64,000 bases of DNA, from positions 51,105,569-51,169,568 of the forward strand of contig NC_090746.1 in NCBI RefSeq assembly GCF_036898095.1, written 5' to 3'. Numbering within the stretch: the stretch's first letter is position 1; each line of letters begins with the position of its first letter. This DNA is from Palaemon carinicauda. Lineage: Eukaryota > Arthropoda > Malacostraca > Decapoda > Palaemonidae. Below the pieces are notes generated by a model that made no database searches, was not told where the DNA came from, and worked only from the letters and a program-made list of their open reading frames with translations. This document shows positions 46,321 through 58,115 of this stretch, piece by piece. Made by a program: the position numbers and the translations under genes.

Positions 46321-46889
46321 GTTTGAGGGGGAACTTAGTCTGGGAAAGTCTCCCTACGGCAGTTACACAAAGATCAACAGGGGAGGATAATGAGCACTTA
46401 CACTCTTGGCACAAACACCCCGCTAATAACTTTACTGCCACAGTTTACTAACCGTCACTCTTAAATACAAAAGGGGGAAATTTTACTGTCCAGAGGCCGG
46501 AGAACTCCACACGTGAAAATAAAAGTAATTTATTGGCCTAATCTAGCAGCTTTGTCAGGTCTATAGTCATCTCACTCTTAGGCTCTGTTCCGACTCCGTC
46601 CCAGTTACCCCAGTGAGATGCTGGACAGGTATCTTACGTTAACATACATGAATTACTCATCAAATTTCTCCACACCTAGCATTATTAGCATCTTATACTA
46701 TTTTTTTTTTTTTTTTTTTGCTCCCTAGCATACATTACATAATGTAATGACGTTTTCATCATATATGTTCTATTATGCATTGTTTATGATGACACAGATA
46801 AAATGAACTCATGCAATTTTAAAGATGACCAGTCTTTCAGTAAATGATGAAACTGTGCCTGAGTGATAAACCTGGGTTTATAAGGTATT
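46321..46889. other. Non-coding with a poly-T tract
   Basis: T run of about 18 at 46702-46719. Nothing else recognised. Confidence 0.4.
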
Positions 46890-48300
46890 CCTGGATAAGG
46901 GTAAAGCATTTGAGAATGGCGAGATAGATTAATTGTTCCTTTGATAAAGGTAAAGGTAATAGATATGGCTGTAAGAATGAATGTGCTAAGTTCAGTAATT
47001 TCACTGAGAAATTAAGAGATAACTACAGGATTTATATGGATAGAATGGAATAGGTTTAGACAAATGAGGACTGAGTGTTTGTTTTGATAGGGTAATGTAG
47101 TTATATAGGAAATTTGAACATTGAAGAGGAAAGCTGTATATATGATATGATATATGTCCGCCTTTAAAAAGCTTGTGATATAATCTTTAGGGTAAATATG
47201 TGGATGCATGGCCATTATTATCATGGACATTATGTCAAAATTCCTATTTGTAGACTTTGATGTGAAACAAGTTTTCTCCTCTGACTTGTGCTAATATACC
47301 TGGATTTCTATTAGTTCTAGGTCTTCATATCTCCCATTTTCCGTGACTTCCAGTGCCATCTTACACGGCATTGTACTGCTGGATCCATGTCTATTACTTT
47401 TCTAACTAACTGCTCCTCATCTATTTCCATTATTTTTCAAAATTGGCATGCACTTTTTCCAACCACTGAAGATCACAAACGTTTACTACTTCCTCATTCT
47501 TGGCATGACCTTCGCATTACACTCTGGCCAGGACTCACAACATTACGTGATTCCACCTTTTTAAGATGTTTTTAATAAAGTCAATTTTTACCCGTAAAAC
47601 TTTTTGTTCTCTTGCCTGTAATATTTTGCATATTGCTAAATCTTCCCAATTCATCAAAGATGCATTTAATATGGTATACAAGATAAGTTTATTTTTTTAC
47701 GATAGTTGCTAAGCATTCGTTAGGATATTTAGATTGACAAGTGACTGGTTTCATGTAAGTGTAGGTCTCCAAGTTCTTTGATCTCCAACCCTTAGCTGCC
47801 TGATCCTTTTTCATGTATTTAGCTATCTAATATTTTTTAACTTTATTTTCATAGTGCAACTGGGAGTAATTCTCCCATTTGCACCTGGGGTCTGAATGGC
47901 CTCCCAGCCCCCAATGCCAAACCATATTCCCCAATGAAGGTGCTAAGAGGTAGAATAACAAAATAGGTTTTGAATGGAGTTTGTAATGACTTCTTTATAG
48001 ATAAAAAAGATCCAATTCAGAATAATGAAGAACACTTGCAGAGTCTCGTGAAAGAGTTTGGAAGAGGAAAAGTTGAAAGTAAATTGGAGGGAGAATAATG
48101 AGTGTCGATATGAATGATGGAGGAATAAAAGAGGTTGATCTGTATAGGTATTTAGAATGAATTAAATGTAATGCATGGTGATAGGAACGGATAAAAACGT
48201 GTAAATTTGTAAATGGCTTTATAGTTAAAGTACAGAATCTAACGTTTCCAGAAAGTAAAATAAAAAAAAGAATATGACAGCTAAATTTACCCAAATTGAA
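46890..48300 (+). pseudogene. Possible decayed LINE RT fragments
   Basis: Very weak plus-strand matches in shifting frames: DRLIVPLIKVK-like sequence at 46920-46960 (compare W-x2-G-x-I-V-P-L-x-K-G-K-G of non-LTR RTs) and, at about 47990-48160, QSLVKEFGR, KLKVN and VDMNDGGIKEVDLYRYL (compare the post-YADD region ending in FKYLG). The middle shows nothing. Offered only as a lead. Confidence 0.3.
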
Positions 48301-48430
48301 AATTTGAAAATATATGATAGTTATCTACAAAATAAAATTCATGTATAACTTAATGGGAATAAAAGGTTTATAAGTGACTGCCGGTAGATATGAAGAAACT
48401 TATTAAAAAGTAAATCAAAGTAGACAAATA

Positions 48431-48680
48431 TTTTGTTGTGGTCGCTTATTTCCAGTCTCCCACGAAGGGAGTAGTGCCCTCGCGCAACGTACATTGTAGG
48501 CATACTTAAGGAGCTTAAGTTTGGCCCGTAGATGCACTACTTTATATCCTTCTGCAATACTTCTGTTCCTTCTTGCTGCCTGACCTCTTAACTGCTCGTA
48601 GAGCAACTGCCGGTTTCCCCGCCTGTTCCACTTGGGCGGGGAATGGCGCCCAAGGGTCCACCACCGGTTCTTATGTTTCA
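48431..48680 (-). repeat. Possible dispersed repeat
   Basis: CTCCCACGAAGGGAGTAGTG and TGTAGGCATACTTAAGGAG resemble a high-copy repeat I associate with decapod DNA. Short ORFs on both strands are not supported as genes. Confidence 0.3.
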
Positions 48681-49710
48681 AATTTATATCCGATATCAGA
48701 CAAAGAAAGAATGACAAACGTCCGTGAATTAGTCTTTTTATGCATCAAGTTTAAACAAACAGAAGCATTGCAGTTGTTTCTACGGCAACACCTTTTAAGA
48801 AAAAACGAAATATAAAAAATCTGAATATTTACTGCTTGCCATTGTAAATAGATGATTAATGAACATCTTGAAATGTGCAAAATACCATATCAGAAAATCA
48901 GTCGGCTGAAACGGCATTGTGCTTTGTAAAAATAGTATGAAAGGTTATGGTGATTGTATAACGATTAGGCCATATCGCCAGATTTAGGTGGAACGTTTAT
49001 TACTGTGATGGAAAAATAATTAAAAAATAATAGGTGCTATAACTATGTACTATCTCGCTTTTGGAGCTTATAAAATGAACAAAAAAAAAAAAAATAATAA
49101 TAATACTGCCAAAACGAATATTTCAAGGCAGGGTCCATTCATTATTTAATGTATTCGATAATTCCCTATTAGATAGATTTATTATGAATTGAAAACTTGA
49201 AGTTATAGAATTTTCCACTTTATCCGTTGTTTTATTTGGTTATGAACAACACTAGAAAGAGTTTTACCAAGTTAAGAAACTTGGTAGTTGCATAAAAAAA
49301 GAATGAAAGCCTATGAAGACGACAGAAATGTATATCAACATGATATGAAATATACTATAAAAAGTTTGATATTAAAACAATAAACAAATACAGTAAATTT
49401 TGATTAGTAAATGATGCTTTTAAATAAAACACATCCATTATCGAAAGTAGAGGGAATAGGACACAATCACCTTAATGATATAGCCTTCACGAAGAAACAC
49501 AACTTTAATGACAGGACTGCTGTAACAGTCTCTTACAGCCTGCAAAATTATTTTCTGAATAAACTTCAGGATTAGATGACAAAATTAGTGCAATTTATTT
49601 GGAATAAATCCCTACAGAATAGAATCACCCCGTCCGCTAACATAGCCTCATCAGATACTTATTAAAGCAAAAACCAAATATGATGTCAGTGACGAATGGC
49701 CTCCTCGTAC
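48681..49710. other. AT-rich, nothing recognised
   Basis: No gene or repeat boundary seen; poly-A at 49080-49094. Confidence 0.4.
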
Positions 49711-49909
49711 CTAATCAAATTCAAATATGTGTTTTGTCGCACATAGCAATGCAGAGAGGTTAAGGAAATGTTGAATATCTTCAACAGAAAGCAGATTTAG
49801 TTGTACAATATAGAGCCCCCAAAGATTATAAAAGAACTTTGAGAATATCAGGATGTCGTCGACGTAGCAGACGCAGAATGGTAGGTCGCCCAGGATGCTA
49901 TCCATCAGA
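49711..49909 (-). pseudogene. Ty3/gypsy RT fragment (catalytic box)
   Basis: Minus-strand frame contains LMDSILGDLPFCVCYVDDIL followed by IFSK: the YVDD catalytic box of a gypsy RT. Downstream sequence is unrelated. It meets the plus-strand pol fragment head-on at about 49909. Confidence 0.75.
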
Positions 49910-50480
49910 AAGTTCCCGACACCTACGACCACCTGCCAACATCAGGAGTTCCTGGGGATGGTCAATTACTACAGGCGCTTCATCCCCAACATCGCACAGA
50001 CCCTGACACCCCTCGACGACGTCCTGAAGGGAAAGGCGAAGAAACTTGAGTGTGGTTCCCCACAACAACATGCATTCACCCGGACAAAGGACGCCCTCGC
50101 CAACGCCACCACCCTGGCTCATTTCGACGACAACGCCCCTCTGCGACTGATGACCGACGCCAGCAACATCGCCTGTGGGGTTGTGCTGGAACAGCTCGTC
50201 GATGGTTCTCCTCGACCATTGGCATTCTTCAGCAGAAAACTGAAACCCGCCGAAACAAGATACAGCACCTTCGATAGGGAGCTCCTCGCTGTCTACCTCA
50301 CCGTCCGCCACTTCAGGCACATCCTGGAGGGCACACCCTTCACCATCGTGACGGACCATCAACCCCTCGTACACGCCTTCACAAAATCGACAGACGCATG
50401 GTCCTCCCGACAACAACGTCATCTCGCAGCAATCGCCGAATTCGGGTACATCATAAGCTACGTTCCCGGAAAAAGAAACC
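49910..50480 (+). pseudogene. Ty3/gypsy RT thumb/RNase H fragment
   Basis: Frame reads KFPTPTTTCQHQEFLGMVNY, then YRRFIPNIAQTLTPL, RTKDALANATTLAHF, MTDASNIACGVVLEQ, FFSRKLKPAE, TFDRELLAVYL, TDHQPLVHAFTKS and SYVPGKRN. RNase H acidic residues Asp (TDAS), Glu (RELLAV) and Asp (TDHQP) are present. Open over about 190 codons. Closely related to 52100-52750 of the minus-strand element, with a few substitutions. It stops at the LTR at 50484. Confidence 0.85.
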
Positions 50481-50483
50481 AGT

Positions 50484-50818
50484 TGTAAGGACAGTGAGAC
50501 GAGCTATCACCAACAACAACTGACGGTTTATTCAAACATGTGCGAGAATATAATACAAGGTGCGGACGGAAAAGTAGCATGCGCGCAGGTGCCAATCTGG
50601 CTTGAACTAACCGCCACAATGTGTGTTTTTTCACACGTACAAATGCTTGAAATACAAGTCAATAGAAATAGGTAGCGAAATTATAAATACATAAAATTGT
50701 AACTCTGAGGGAGCGGAATAAATATATACAGTGAACCACAGTGTGGCGAAAAGAGAATTTAAATGAAATGGAGAATTCGATGAGAATGCTGGACGACGGA
50801 GGGAGCGATTTCCTTACA
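50484..50818 (-). repeat. Complete LTR of the gypsy element
   Basis: 335 bp from TGTAAGGACAG to GATTTCCTTACA, i.e. TGTAAGG...CCTTACA ends. The left flank reads ACCAGT, as at the primer-binding side of 54702-54707, while the right flank is the polypurine tract. It therefore has PBS-like sequence on one side and PPT on the other. Confidence 0.85.
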
Positions 50819-50836
50819 AGTACTCCCCCCCCCAAG
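50819..50836 (-). promoter_or_regulatory. Polypurine tract
   Basis: On the element strand, CTTGGGGGGGGGAGTACT immediately precedes the LTR; the usual primer site for plus-strand DNA synthesis. Confidence 0.75.
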
Positions 50837-50948
50837 ACATCAGGCGGCGTAGAGGGCTGATGAGACTAGTCTTCGTATCATTTCGGGCGTCGGAGGGTTC
50901 CTCTTGTTCTTGAACGGAGGGGCGCGTCGTCGTTTGTTGCTTTTCTTC

Positions 50949-52929
50949 TCATTGGGCGCCTTGTTTTGATGTGGCACTCGGTTTCACGCGGTCTATTGAG
51001 ACCCAGTCCTCTTGGCCATGCACGCCGAGAAGGAAGGCTTTCGTCGTTTTCTTGATTACTCGGTAGGGGCCTCGATAGGGTCTGGTTAGCGGCTGTCGAT
51101 GAGCGTCGACACGGACGAAAACATACCCGCAGTCGTCCAGGTTCCTCGGCTTGAAATGCTTAGTTCTGTCCTGGTAATTTTTAAGACATGGCCTGAACTT
51201 TCTGGCGATGTCCCTGAGATGATCCAGCTGCGTGTCGTCGGTTGATGTGGGAAAGAATTCGCCGGGAACTGCGAGCGCCTCTCCGTAAACCTATTCAGCG
51301 GGCGATGGCTCGCCATCTGCGCGAGGGGCGGTGCGAAGGCTGAGAAGTACCCAAGGAAGTCGTGATTTCCAGTCCCCGTCGGTGCAGCTCGCCATCAGGG
51401 ATGCCATGAGGGCGCGATGAGTTCGTTCGACCATGCCGTTTGCTGCGGGGTTGTATGCCGTGGTGCTGTGGAGTGTCGTTCCCTTTAGGTTTGCCAGAGC
51501 GAGCCATATCTCTGACAGGAAAGCGGGGCCTCTCTGTCGTGATGTCATCAGGAACGCCAAATCGCTCACCTAGCTTGACAAAAGGGCATCGGCGCATGCT
51601 TGGGTCGTAGCTTCGGTCATCGGTGATGCTTCCAACCACCTCGTGGAGTGATCGATGATTGTCAGTAGGTAGCGAGCAGATCCCGAATGCGCAGAGGTCC
51701 CATGACGTCGATGTGGATGTGACCGAAACGTCTTTTCGGTTGGGGAAAATCACCTATCCCCGATTCGGTGTGGCGGCTTATCTTGCTTGTCTGGCAATTG
51801 ATGCATGTCTTCGCCCATTCCCGGGCGTCCTTTTTGATCCCTGGCCAGATGAACTTTTCAGACAGGAGGCGAGTAGTGGTGCATCCCGAGGGGTGTGAAA
51901 GTCCATGGATGATGTCGAATATTTTTCTTCTGCAGGAAGCCGGAATCCAGGGGCGTGGGCAGCCGGTGCTGGTGTCACAGAGGATAGTTACTCCTGCTGG
52001 CCCGAGAGGAATTGCAGTTATCTTGAGCGCAGATGGCCCCGTCAGGTGATCCTGTGCCTCTGGGTCGGTGAGCTGCTCGGATGCGAGGTTGGCGTAGTCA
52101 ATTCCCAGGTGGATTGCGTTGATTTCAATCCTTGAAAGGGCGTCTGCGACTGGGTTTTTCTTTCCGGGAACGTAGCTTATGGTGCATCCGAATTCGGCGA
52201 TTGCTGTGAGATGACGTTGTTGTCGGGAGGACCATGCGTCTGTCGATTTTGTGAAGGCGTGTACGAGGGGTTGATGGTCCGTCGCGATGGTGAAGGGTGT
52301 GCCCTCCAGGATGTGCCTGAAGGTGCGGACGGCGAGGTAGACGGCGAGGAGCTCCCTATCGAAGGTTTTGTATCTTTTTACGGCGGGTTTCAGTTTTCTG
52401 CTGAAGAATGCCAATGGTCGAGGAGAACCATCGACGAGCTGTTCCAGCACAACCCCACAGGCGATGTTGCTAGCGTCGGTCGTCAGTCGCAGAGGGGCGT
52501 TGTCGTCGAAATGAGCCAGGGTGGTGGCGTTGGCGAGGCCACCCTTTGTCCGGGTGATGCTTGTTGTTGTGGGGAACCCCACTCAAGTTTCTTCGCCTTT
52601 CCCTTCAGGACATCGTCGAGGGGTGTCAGGGTCTGTGCGATGTTGGGGATGAAGCGCCTGTAGAAATTGACCATCCCCAGGAACTCCTGAAGTTGGCGGG
52701 TGGTCGTAGGTGTCGGGAACTTTCTGATGGCGTCCACCTTGGTTGTCATGGGTTTTACCCCACTCGAGGACATGCGATGACCGAGAAAGTCCACTCCTTC
52801 AGCGCTGAATGTGCATTTGTCGAAACGTACAACTAGGCCATTCTCCTGCAGGCGTTTGAGGATGGCACGGACGTGCCTCCTGTATTCCTCCTTGCTCCTT
52901 GGTGAAGTATTTCGTGCCATGCAACGCAT
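50949..52929 (-). pseudogene. gypsy pol: RT C-terminus, RNase H, integrase (frameshifted)
   Basis: Frame 1 (52929-52483): RLQENGLVVRFDKCTFSAEG, DFLGHRMSSSGV, FLGMVNFYRRFIPN, the RT thumb/connection. A frameshift near 52560-52580 leads to RNase H (TTDASNIACGVVLEQ, TFDRELLAVYLA, TDHQPLVHAF, VADALSRI) and integrase: zinc-binding HGLSHPSGCT...CINCQTSK, then HIHIDVMGPL with the first catalytic Asp. A frameshift near 51690 separates the rest of the core (AYNPAANGMVERTH with catalytic Glu) and another near 51290 the C-terminal LTRPYRGPYRVIKKTTK, a GPY/F-type module, ending at TGA 50949-50951. Would copy and integrate the element in an intact relative. Confidence 0.85.
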
Positions 52930-54553
52930 TCGTCAGGTCTTGTATGTTGGGCAGAGGGTAGTGGTCGGGCGTTGTGATGAGTTTGAGGCGCCTGTAGTCG
53001 CTGCAAGGTCTCCAGGTCCCATCAGGCTTCTTTACCATATGTAGGGGAGATGCCCAGGGGCTCGATGCTTTCTTACAGATACCCATGCGTTCCATGTCCT
53101 CAAAGGCGCGTTTGGCGTCCCTCAGCTTCTGGGGCGGGAGGCGGCGGAATTTGGCGTGTGTAGGAGGTCCAGTCGTCGTGATGTGGTGGTAGATCCCGTG
53201 CTTGGAGGGGGACCCCGGCGATTGTCGGAGCTCGGGCTTGAAAACATCAGGAAATTCTTGCAGAAGGTCGGCGTAGGGCTGCGTCATTACGGCGGATATG
53301 GACATTGTGGCAGGGCCGGCTCTCAGGGCGCGAGACCGGTAGGTTCCTGTGTCGATGAGGCGTTTCCCGGCAACGTCGACAAGTAGTCCGTGGTGAGCGA
53401 GGAAATCTGCACCAAGGAGGAGGCGACCGACGTCAGCGATGGCGAAGGGCCAGGAATACGAACGGCCCAGGATAGATATCCTGAGGATCCTAGTCCCATA
53501 ACACCATATGGGAGACCCGCTGGCAGCGACGAGCGAGGGGGCGTCTTTGCTGGGACCACGGTCTAGGTCAGCTTGTGACGGCGGGAACGTTGACTGCATA
53601 GCGCCGGTGTCAACCATGAGTCTATGGTTGGAGACGGTGTCGAGGATATAGAAACCATTCTTGCTTTGGTTTCCTGCAGCTGCGATGGTGGTAGGTGGTT
53701 TCTTATGGCGCCATCTTCTAGGGAAATTGCATGGTGCCCTACACTTCTTGGCGTTGCTGCCGAACTGCTGGTAGTAGAAGCACCATGCTGGATTAGGCCT
53801 AGGGTTCGGACGTGTCGGTTGCGGTGGTTTCCTACTTGCCAGAGCGTTGATCTCGTCGTCATCGTCAGGAGGCGTTGATGAAGAGTCTATGGAAGAGCAG
53901 CTGAAGGAGGAGAACAAAGACGATACTGATGATGCCCCGAGGCGAGATGCTTTGGAGGCCTCGTGGAGCTTCTGAGCCTTCGACAGGAGTTCGTTCATCG
54001 GAAGTGTGTCGGAGTCTGTCAATTGGGCCCTTACGTCCTGCGGCAGGCGTCGAAGGAAAATCTCGCGAGATAGGCTAATCTCGCGCCGTCGGCCGTTGCT
54101 GTCGGTCTCAGAAAGCATTAACAGGCCGGTCAACTCGTCCCACGCCTCGACAGGAGAGGTGTCACCCATGGGTTTGCCGGCGAGGTCCAGGACTTTCTGT
54201 GCCCTTGCTGAAACGGAGAGTGAGTAGATACTGATGAGTTTCGTTCTCAGGTCGTCGTAGGAAACTTGGCCAGCCCGGGCGTCGAGCCATGGGGAAATCT
54301 TGTCGAATACCTCCTCTGGGATGGAGGTGAGAACGATGTCGGCCTTGGCGCAGGAGTCGCTGAGCCTAGCGACTCGGAAGAATACGTCCGCTCTCAAGAA
54401 CCAGGAATCGGTGTTGTGTTGAGAAAAGGGTGGTAGTTTGACTTTGGGCGTGGAGGCGAGGCCGTTTGGCTTGATGGGCGGGTTGAATCCGCCATTGTGG
54501 TCAGTCGACGAGTCGGCGAAGAGGTAGGAAGTTGATATGTCGGTTAAGCTCAT
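52895..54553 (-). pseudogene. gypsy gag-protease-RT N-terminus
   Basis: One frame from MSLTDIST. Capsid-like region (residues about 35-220; KLPPFSQHNTDSWFLRAD, EAWDELTGLLML), Ser-rich linker, Cys motif WCFYYQQFG...KKCRAPC (about 278-298), aspartic protease with LMVDTGA and LLLGADFLAHHGL (about 330-410), then RT start (EDMERMGICKKASSPWASPL, MVKKPDGTWRPCSDYRRL, HYPLPNIQDLTNAL). At about 52900 the frame passes from KYF directly into RT thumb sequence in the wrong frame, so the palm with YVDD is deleted. gag and pol share one frame here. Confidence 0.85.
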
Positions 54554-54689
54554 CCTACTGCCTTACAAATGCACCGAGGTGTGGGAGCACCAAAGGCCGA
54601 AGCTCACGCCTAAGGTAACGGAGTAAAAGAAGGTAGCACGGCCGTAATAAGTCCGTTAATGGCAAAGCCAAAACCGCTGATGCTACTTC

Positions 54690-54747
54690 AACTCCAGGGT
54701 CACCAGTTGTAAGGACAGTGAGACAAGCTATCACCAACAACAACTGA
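54690..54747 (-). repeat. Truncated 5' LTR and primer-binding region
   Basis: 54708-54747 matches the first 40 bp of the complete LTR, then diverges at CAACTGA. On the element strand the LTR edge is followed by ACTGGTGACCCTGGAG, in primer-binding position; the matching tRNA cannot be named from memory with confidence. Confidence 0.75.
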
Positions 54748-55644
54748 TAGGGTTAATATTAGTGAATTAGCTTTTGTACTGTCGCTTATGAAATGCACAA
54801 TTATCTGCCCGGGAACATTGAGAAAAGGCCTAAAGCTTATAAGTAAATTGTTCTTGTTCATAATCGATAATTTCAAACTTTAACCCCTTATTCTATTTGT
54901 AAAATTAATATAAAAAGCACTATTGAAATATTATTCAATGCAGTTTGTTACATCTTATACTCATTTGAGTTCTTTGACACCCAAATAAAAATTTGCTTAA
55001 ATGTGCGAAATTTAAATATCTGAAAAAATAATTTTCTTTTAAGCTGTTTTTAAACATTCTATTTACATAGACGTTTGCGTAAAATGTATAATCTAAAGTC
55101 TTGTGAAATTAACATTTTGGAAGTGTTCGTAAAGGTACTGTATGTTCACTAGCAATGTATTAGCCTTGAGTTTAGAATCTAAATGGAAGTCATCATAATT
55201 TTGAACTTTGCTATTTATAACTCGCCAATGGTAGTGGTTTGAAGTAGTTAGGTTGGTCATAAGTATTTGCTAGGCCAACAGGTTTATTGCAAACATGAAG
55301 GGAGTATCTAGCTTCTAGTTAGGCAAATAGTGTTTGTCGCTGAATCGAATATTTGATCAAAGTGTCGTTGGCATTTTTATAGAAGCATATGAAAATGTTT
55401 TAAACGCGAAATGGAAGTAATTGAGGGTTCAATACTCGAATTTTAGCAAATTAAAACATATGTGCTCATTTGAATTTTTTTCTCCGTCATTAAATTTACG
55501 TACTAGTGTGAATGTTATTTATAAAAAGTCGCAAGTATTTCACAGCAAATCTATACGAATTTCAGAGAATAAAAAATCACTAAATTTAACTTCTAAATAG
55601 TCTGCCAAGTGATGATGATAAAAGTACTCGGGTTACTTTTATTT
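54748..55644. other. AT-rich, nothing recognised
   Basis: No gene or repeat seen. Confidence 0.4.
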
Positions 55645-56308
55645 ACCACGCTCTCCATTTACTACAAAATACTGCAATCCTGCAGTTCTCCTCTTCTTGC
55701 ACTGTAATTAGGTGGTTATTTAAATTCTGGGAAAGCAATAATTAGAAAGATATGTTGAGGAAGGGGGAAGGGGTTATAAAAAGAAAATAGCTCGGTTTCC
55801 TCACTAACCGACTTGGAACTGACGTGTCAACATAGTCAACCAAACAGAATTCGTGATGCCAGGCTGCCAGCGTACATAAACAGAAGTTCGTGATGCCAGC
55901 GTACATTTGATATACTGTATATTAAAAATATACTTAATAAAAAATTGAGTGATTACTCAAAAGTGCCACCATTGTAACTGGCATATTTTATGGACACTTT
56001 TTGAGTAAATAATCCATTTTTAATTAAGTATATTTTGAATATACAGTATATCAAATGTACGCTGGTATCACGAACTTCTGTTTATGTACGCTGGCATCAC
56101 GAATTCTGTTTGGTTGACAATGCTGACGTGTCAGTTCCAAGTCGTTGAGTGAGGAAACAGAGCTATTTTCTTTTTATAACCCCTTCCCCCTTCAACATAT
56201 CTTGCTAATTATTGCTTTCCCAGAATTTAAATAACCACCTAATTACTGTGCAAGAAGATGAGAACTGCAGGATTGCATTCTTTTGGAGTAATTTGAGAGC
56301 GTGGTGTT
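55645..56308. repeat. Palindromic MITE-like element, about 665 bp
   Basis: Left arm 55645-55945 and right arm about 55985-56308 are inverted copies around a short centre near 55965. Ends read ACCACGCTCTC and GAGAGCGTGGT. Arms contain GGTTATAAAAAGAAAATAGC / GCTATTTTCTTTTTATAACC and TTGATATACTGTATATT. The left arm has a small extra block (CAGGCTGCCAG). No ORF. Confidence 0.85.
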
Positions 56309-57610
56309 TTAAACAATTACCCTCACATTCAAAACGACACTAGAATTGCTTACTTGATAATGCCTAACAATAAAATTTCGTTGACTTGGGTTAGTTTAGA
56401 TTTAAGATTCCGTAGTCAGCGGAATGTAAGAGGCCATGTTTTAATAATACATAAGCATTTTTACGACTTATAAAAACAGGCTCAATGATTTTTATTAGCG
56501 TTCATTCTGAAAAAAAAAAAATGCGCAAAAAATACCGTCGGCATGCTCTTCTAAATTTAAAAAGTATTGGTTTGGTTGCTTACTGACAAGTTTTCCTACT
56601 GTAGCGTTCATGTTCTACATCAGTGAAGTTGATTCCAAAACCTTTGAATTGCCATTTACAGATTAAGCTCCAATTTTGGCTATCGGGTAATTAGTCAGTT
56701 TTAGTATTAGCTCAGGAAATGTTAACCGGTAGTCCAAAAGCAAAATATAAAATTTGGTTAATAGTAAGTTTAGCATTTGTAGGTCTGCTTTCTATGTAAG
56801 CTAAATTGATGAAAGATTAATATCCAGTGTTAGGAGACACCAATATTACCAGTTTGTAGATCATTGGTAATTGATATTCTACCCGAGTTTTTCTCCTTCG
56901 AATAAAATGGGCAGGTTCACAAGGCTTATATGAAATAGTCTTATGCTAGGCTAGAGCATACCGTTAATACATTGTATAGAATTTAGGTTCGATTAAAGAT
57001 ATTTATGATTGTGAGAAATAAAACATTGATTTCCGTGATTACCTCCCCCATCCACTAATGTCAGGATGCCAGAAAACCTCAAATCAATCAATCAATCCCC
57101 CTCCACTAACCTCCCTCTGAATAAATTCACATGAAAATACAAACAGCATTAGTTACTTTGTCTTACATTAATGCAAGCACTAATGACTTGAATTTGGTCC
57201 ACATCACTGAAATCCTTGTCCATAAGAATTGTACTGGAATAAAGTAGAGTTCCAAGGGTTCTGAAGAAAATTACTTCCCATATTTTCGTTTTTCATTAAT
57301 CGACAAAGGGAACAAAATCTACTCAGGTCAAGAGCATCGAACCTCAACAGGAGTGTCTTAGGATTTTTTTATTCTTTTATGCTGGATTACGGATACTGAA
57401 TTGGCTAGTACCAGGTAAGGCGGATATAGTAAAACCTATGTAATATTTTCCTTTTGTACGTAGATATTGTCTGTCCATACTTTTCCAAGAGATATGTTTT
57501 CTGAAAATAATTTGTCAAAAAATTAATCTAGCGATATTTTTTTTTATAGTTATTTTACTGGGATTTTTTTTTTTTTTAGATATTTGCCAGGAAATAATAA
57601 GGGGCTGTCT
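56309..57610. other. AT-rich, nothing recognised
   Basis: Short A and T homopolymers (56509-56522, 57537-57545, 57566-57577). No coding or RNA gene seen. Confidence 0.4.
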
Positions 57611-58115
57611 AATCAATAGATAATTTCCCTCGGAGATGTTTTAAAGATAATTTCCCAGATGTTGTTTTAGACAATTTTCTGCCAGATTTTTTGTAGATAA
57701 TTTCCCAAGGGGATGATTTGGAGATAATTTCCCAAGGGGATGTTTTGGAAACAATTTCCCACGAGATATTTTGGAGATAATTACCAGTGAGATATTTTGG
57801 AGTTCATTTCACGCGAGATGTTTTGGAGATCATTTCCCCCGAAGACATTTTGGAGGTAATTTCCCAGGGAGATATTTTGGAGGCAATTTCCTAGGGCGTA
57901 TTTTGGAGGTAATTTCCCGTGACATATTTTTGAGTTAATTTCCCGTGGGGAATTTTGGAGGCAATTTTCTTGGATATATTTTGGAGATAGTTTCGGGTAG
58001 TTATTTTTGAGATAATTTCAGGTAGTTATGTAGGAGAAATTTCTTAGACTATTTCCCTGTTGTTATTTTTGTGAAATTTCCCTGGAGTATGGAGAAATTC
58101 CCCACTAGGTATTTT
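57611..58115. repeat. Degenerate tandem repeat at the satellite edge
   Basis: Roughly 35-40 bp diverged units around TTTTGGAGATAATTTCCC and AGATATTTTGGAG. TTTCCC..GGAGAT words are shared with the satellite monomers to the right, which suggests an old edge of the same array. Confidence 0.6.

Larger units (their letters stand above)
50484..54747 (-). mobile_element. Ty3/gypsy LTR retrotransposon, defective
   Basis: Minus-strand element: truncated 5' LTR (54708-54747), primer-binding region, gag-protease-RT start, RNase H, integrase with HHCC and GPY/F-type end, polypurine tract, complete LTR (50484-50818). An internal deletion removes the RT palm, with a frameshift. The gag Cys motif (WCFYYQQFG, KKCRAPC) and protein order fit an insect/crustacean gypsy clade. 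Confidence 0.9.
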
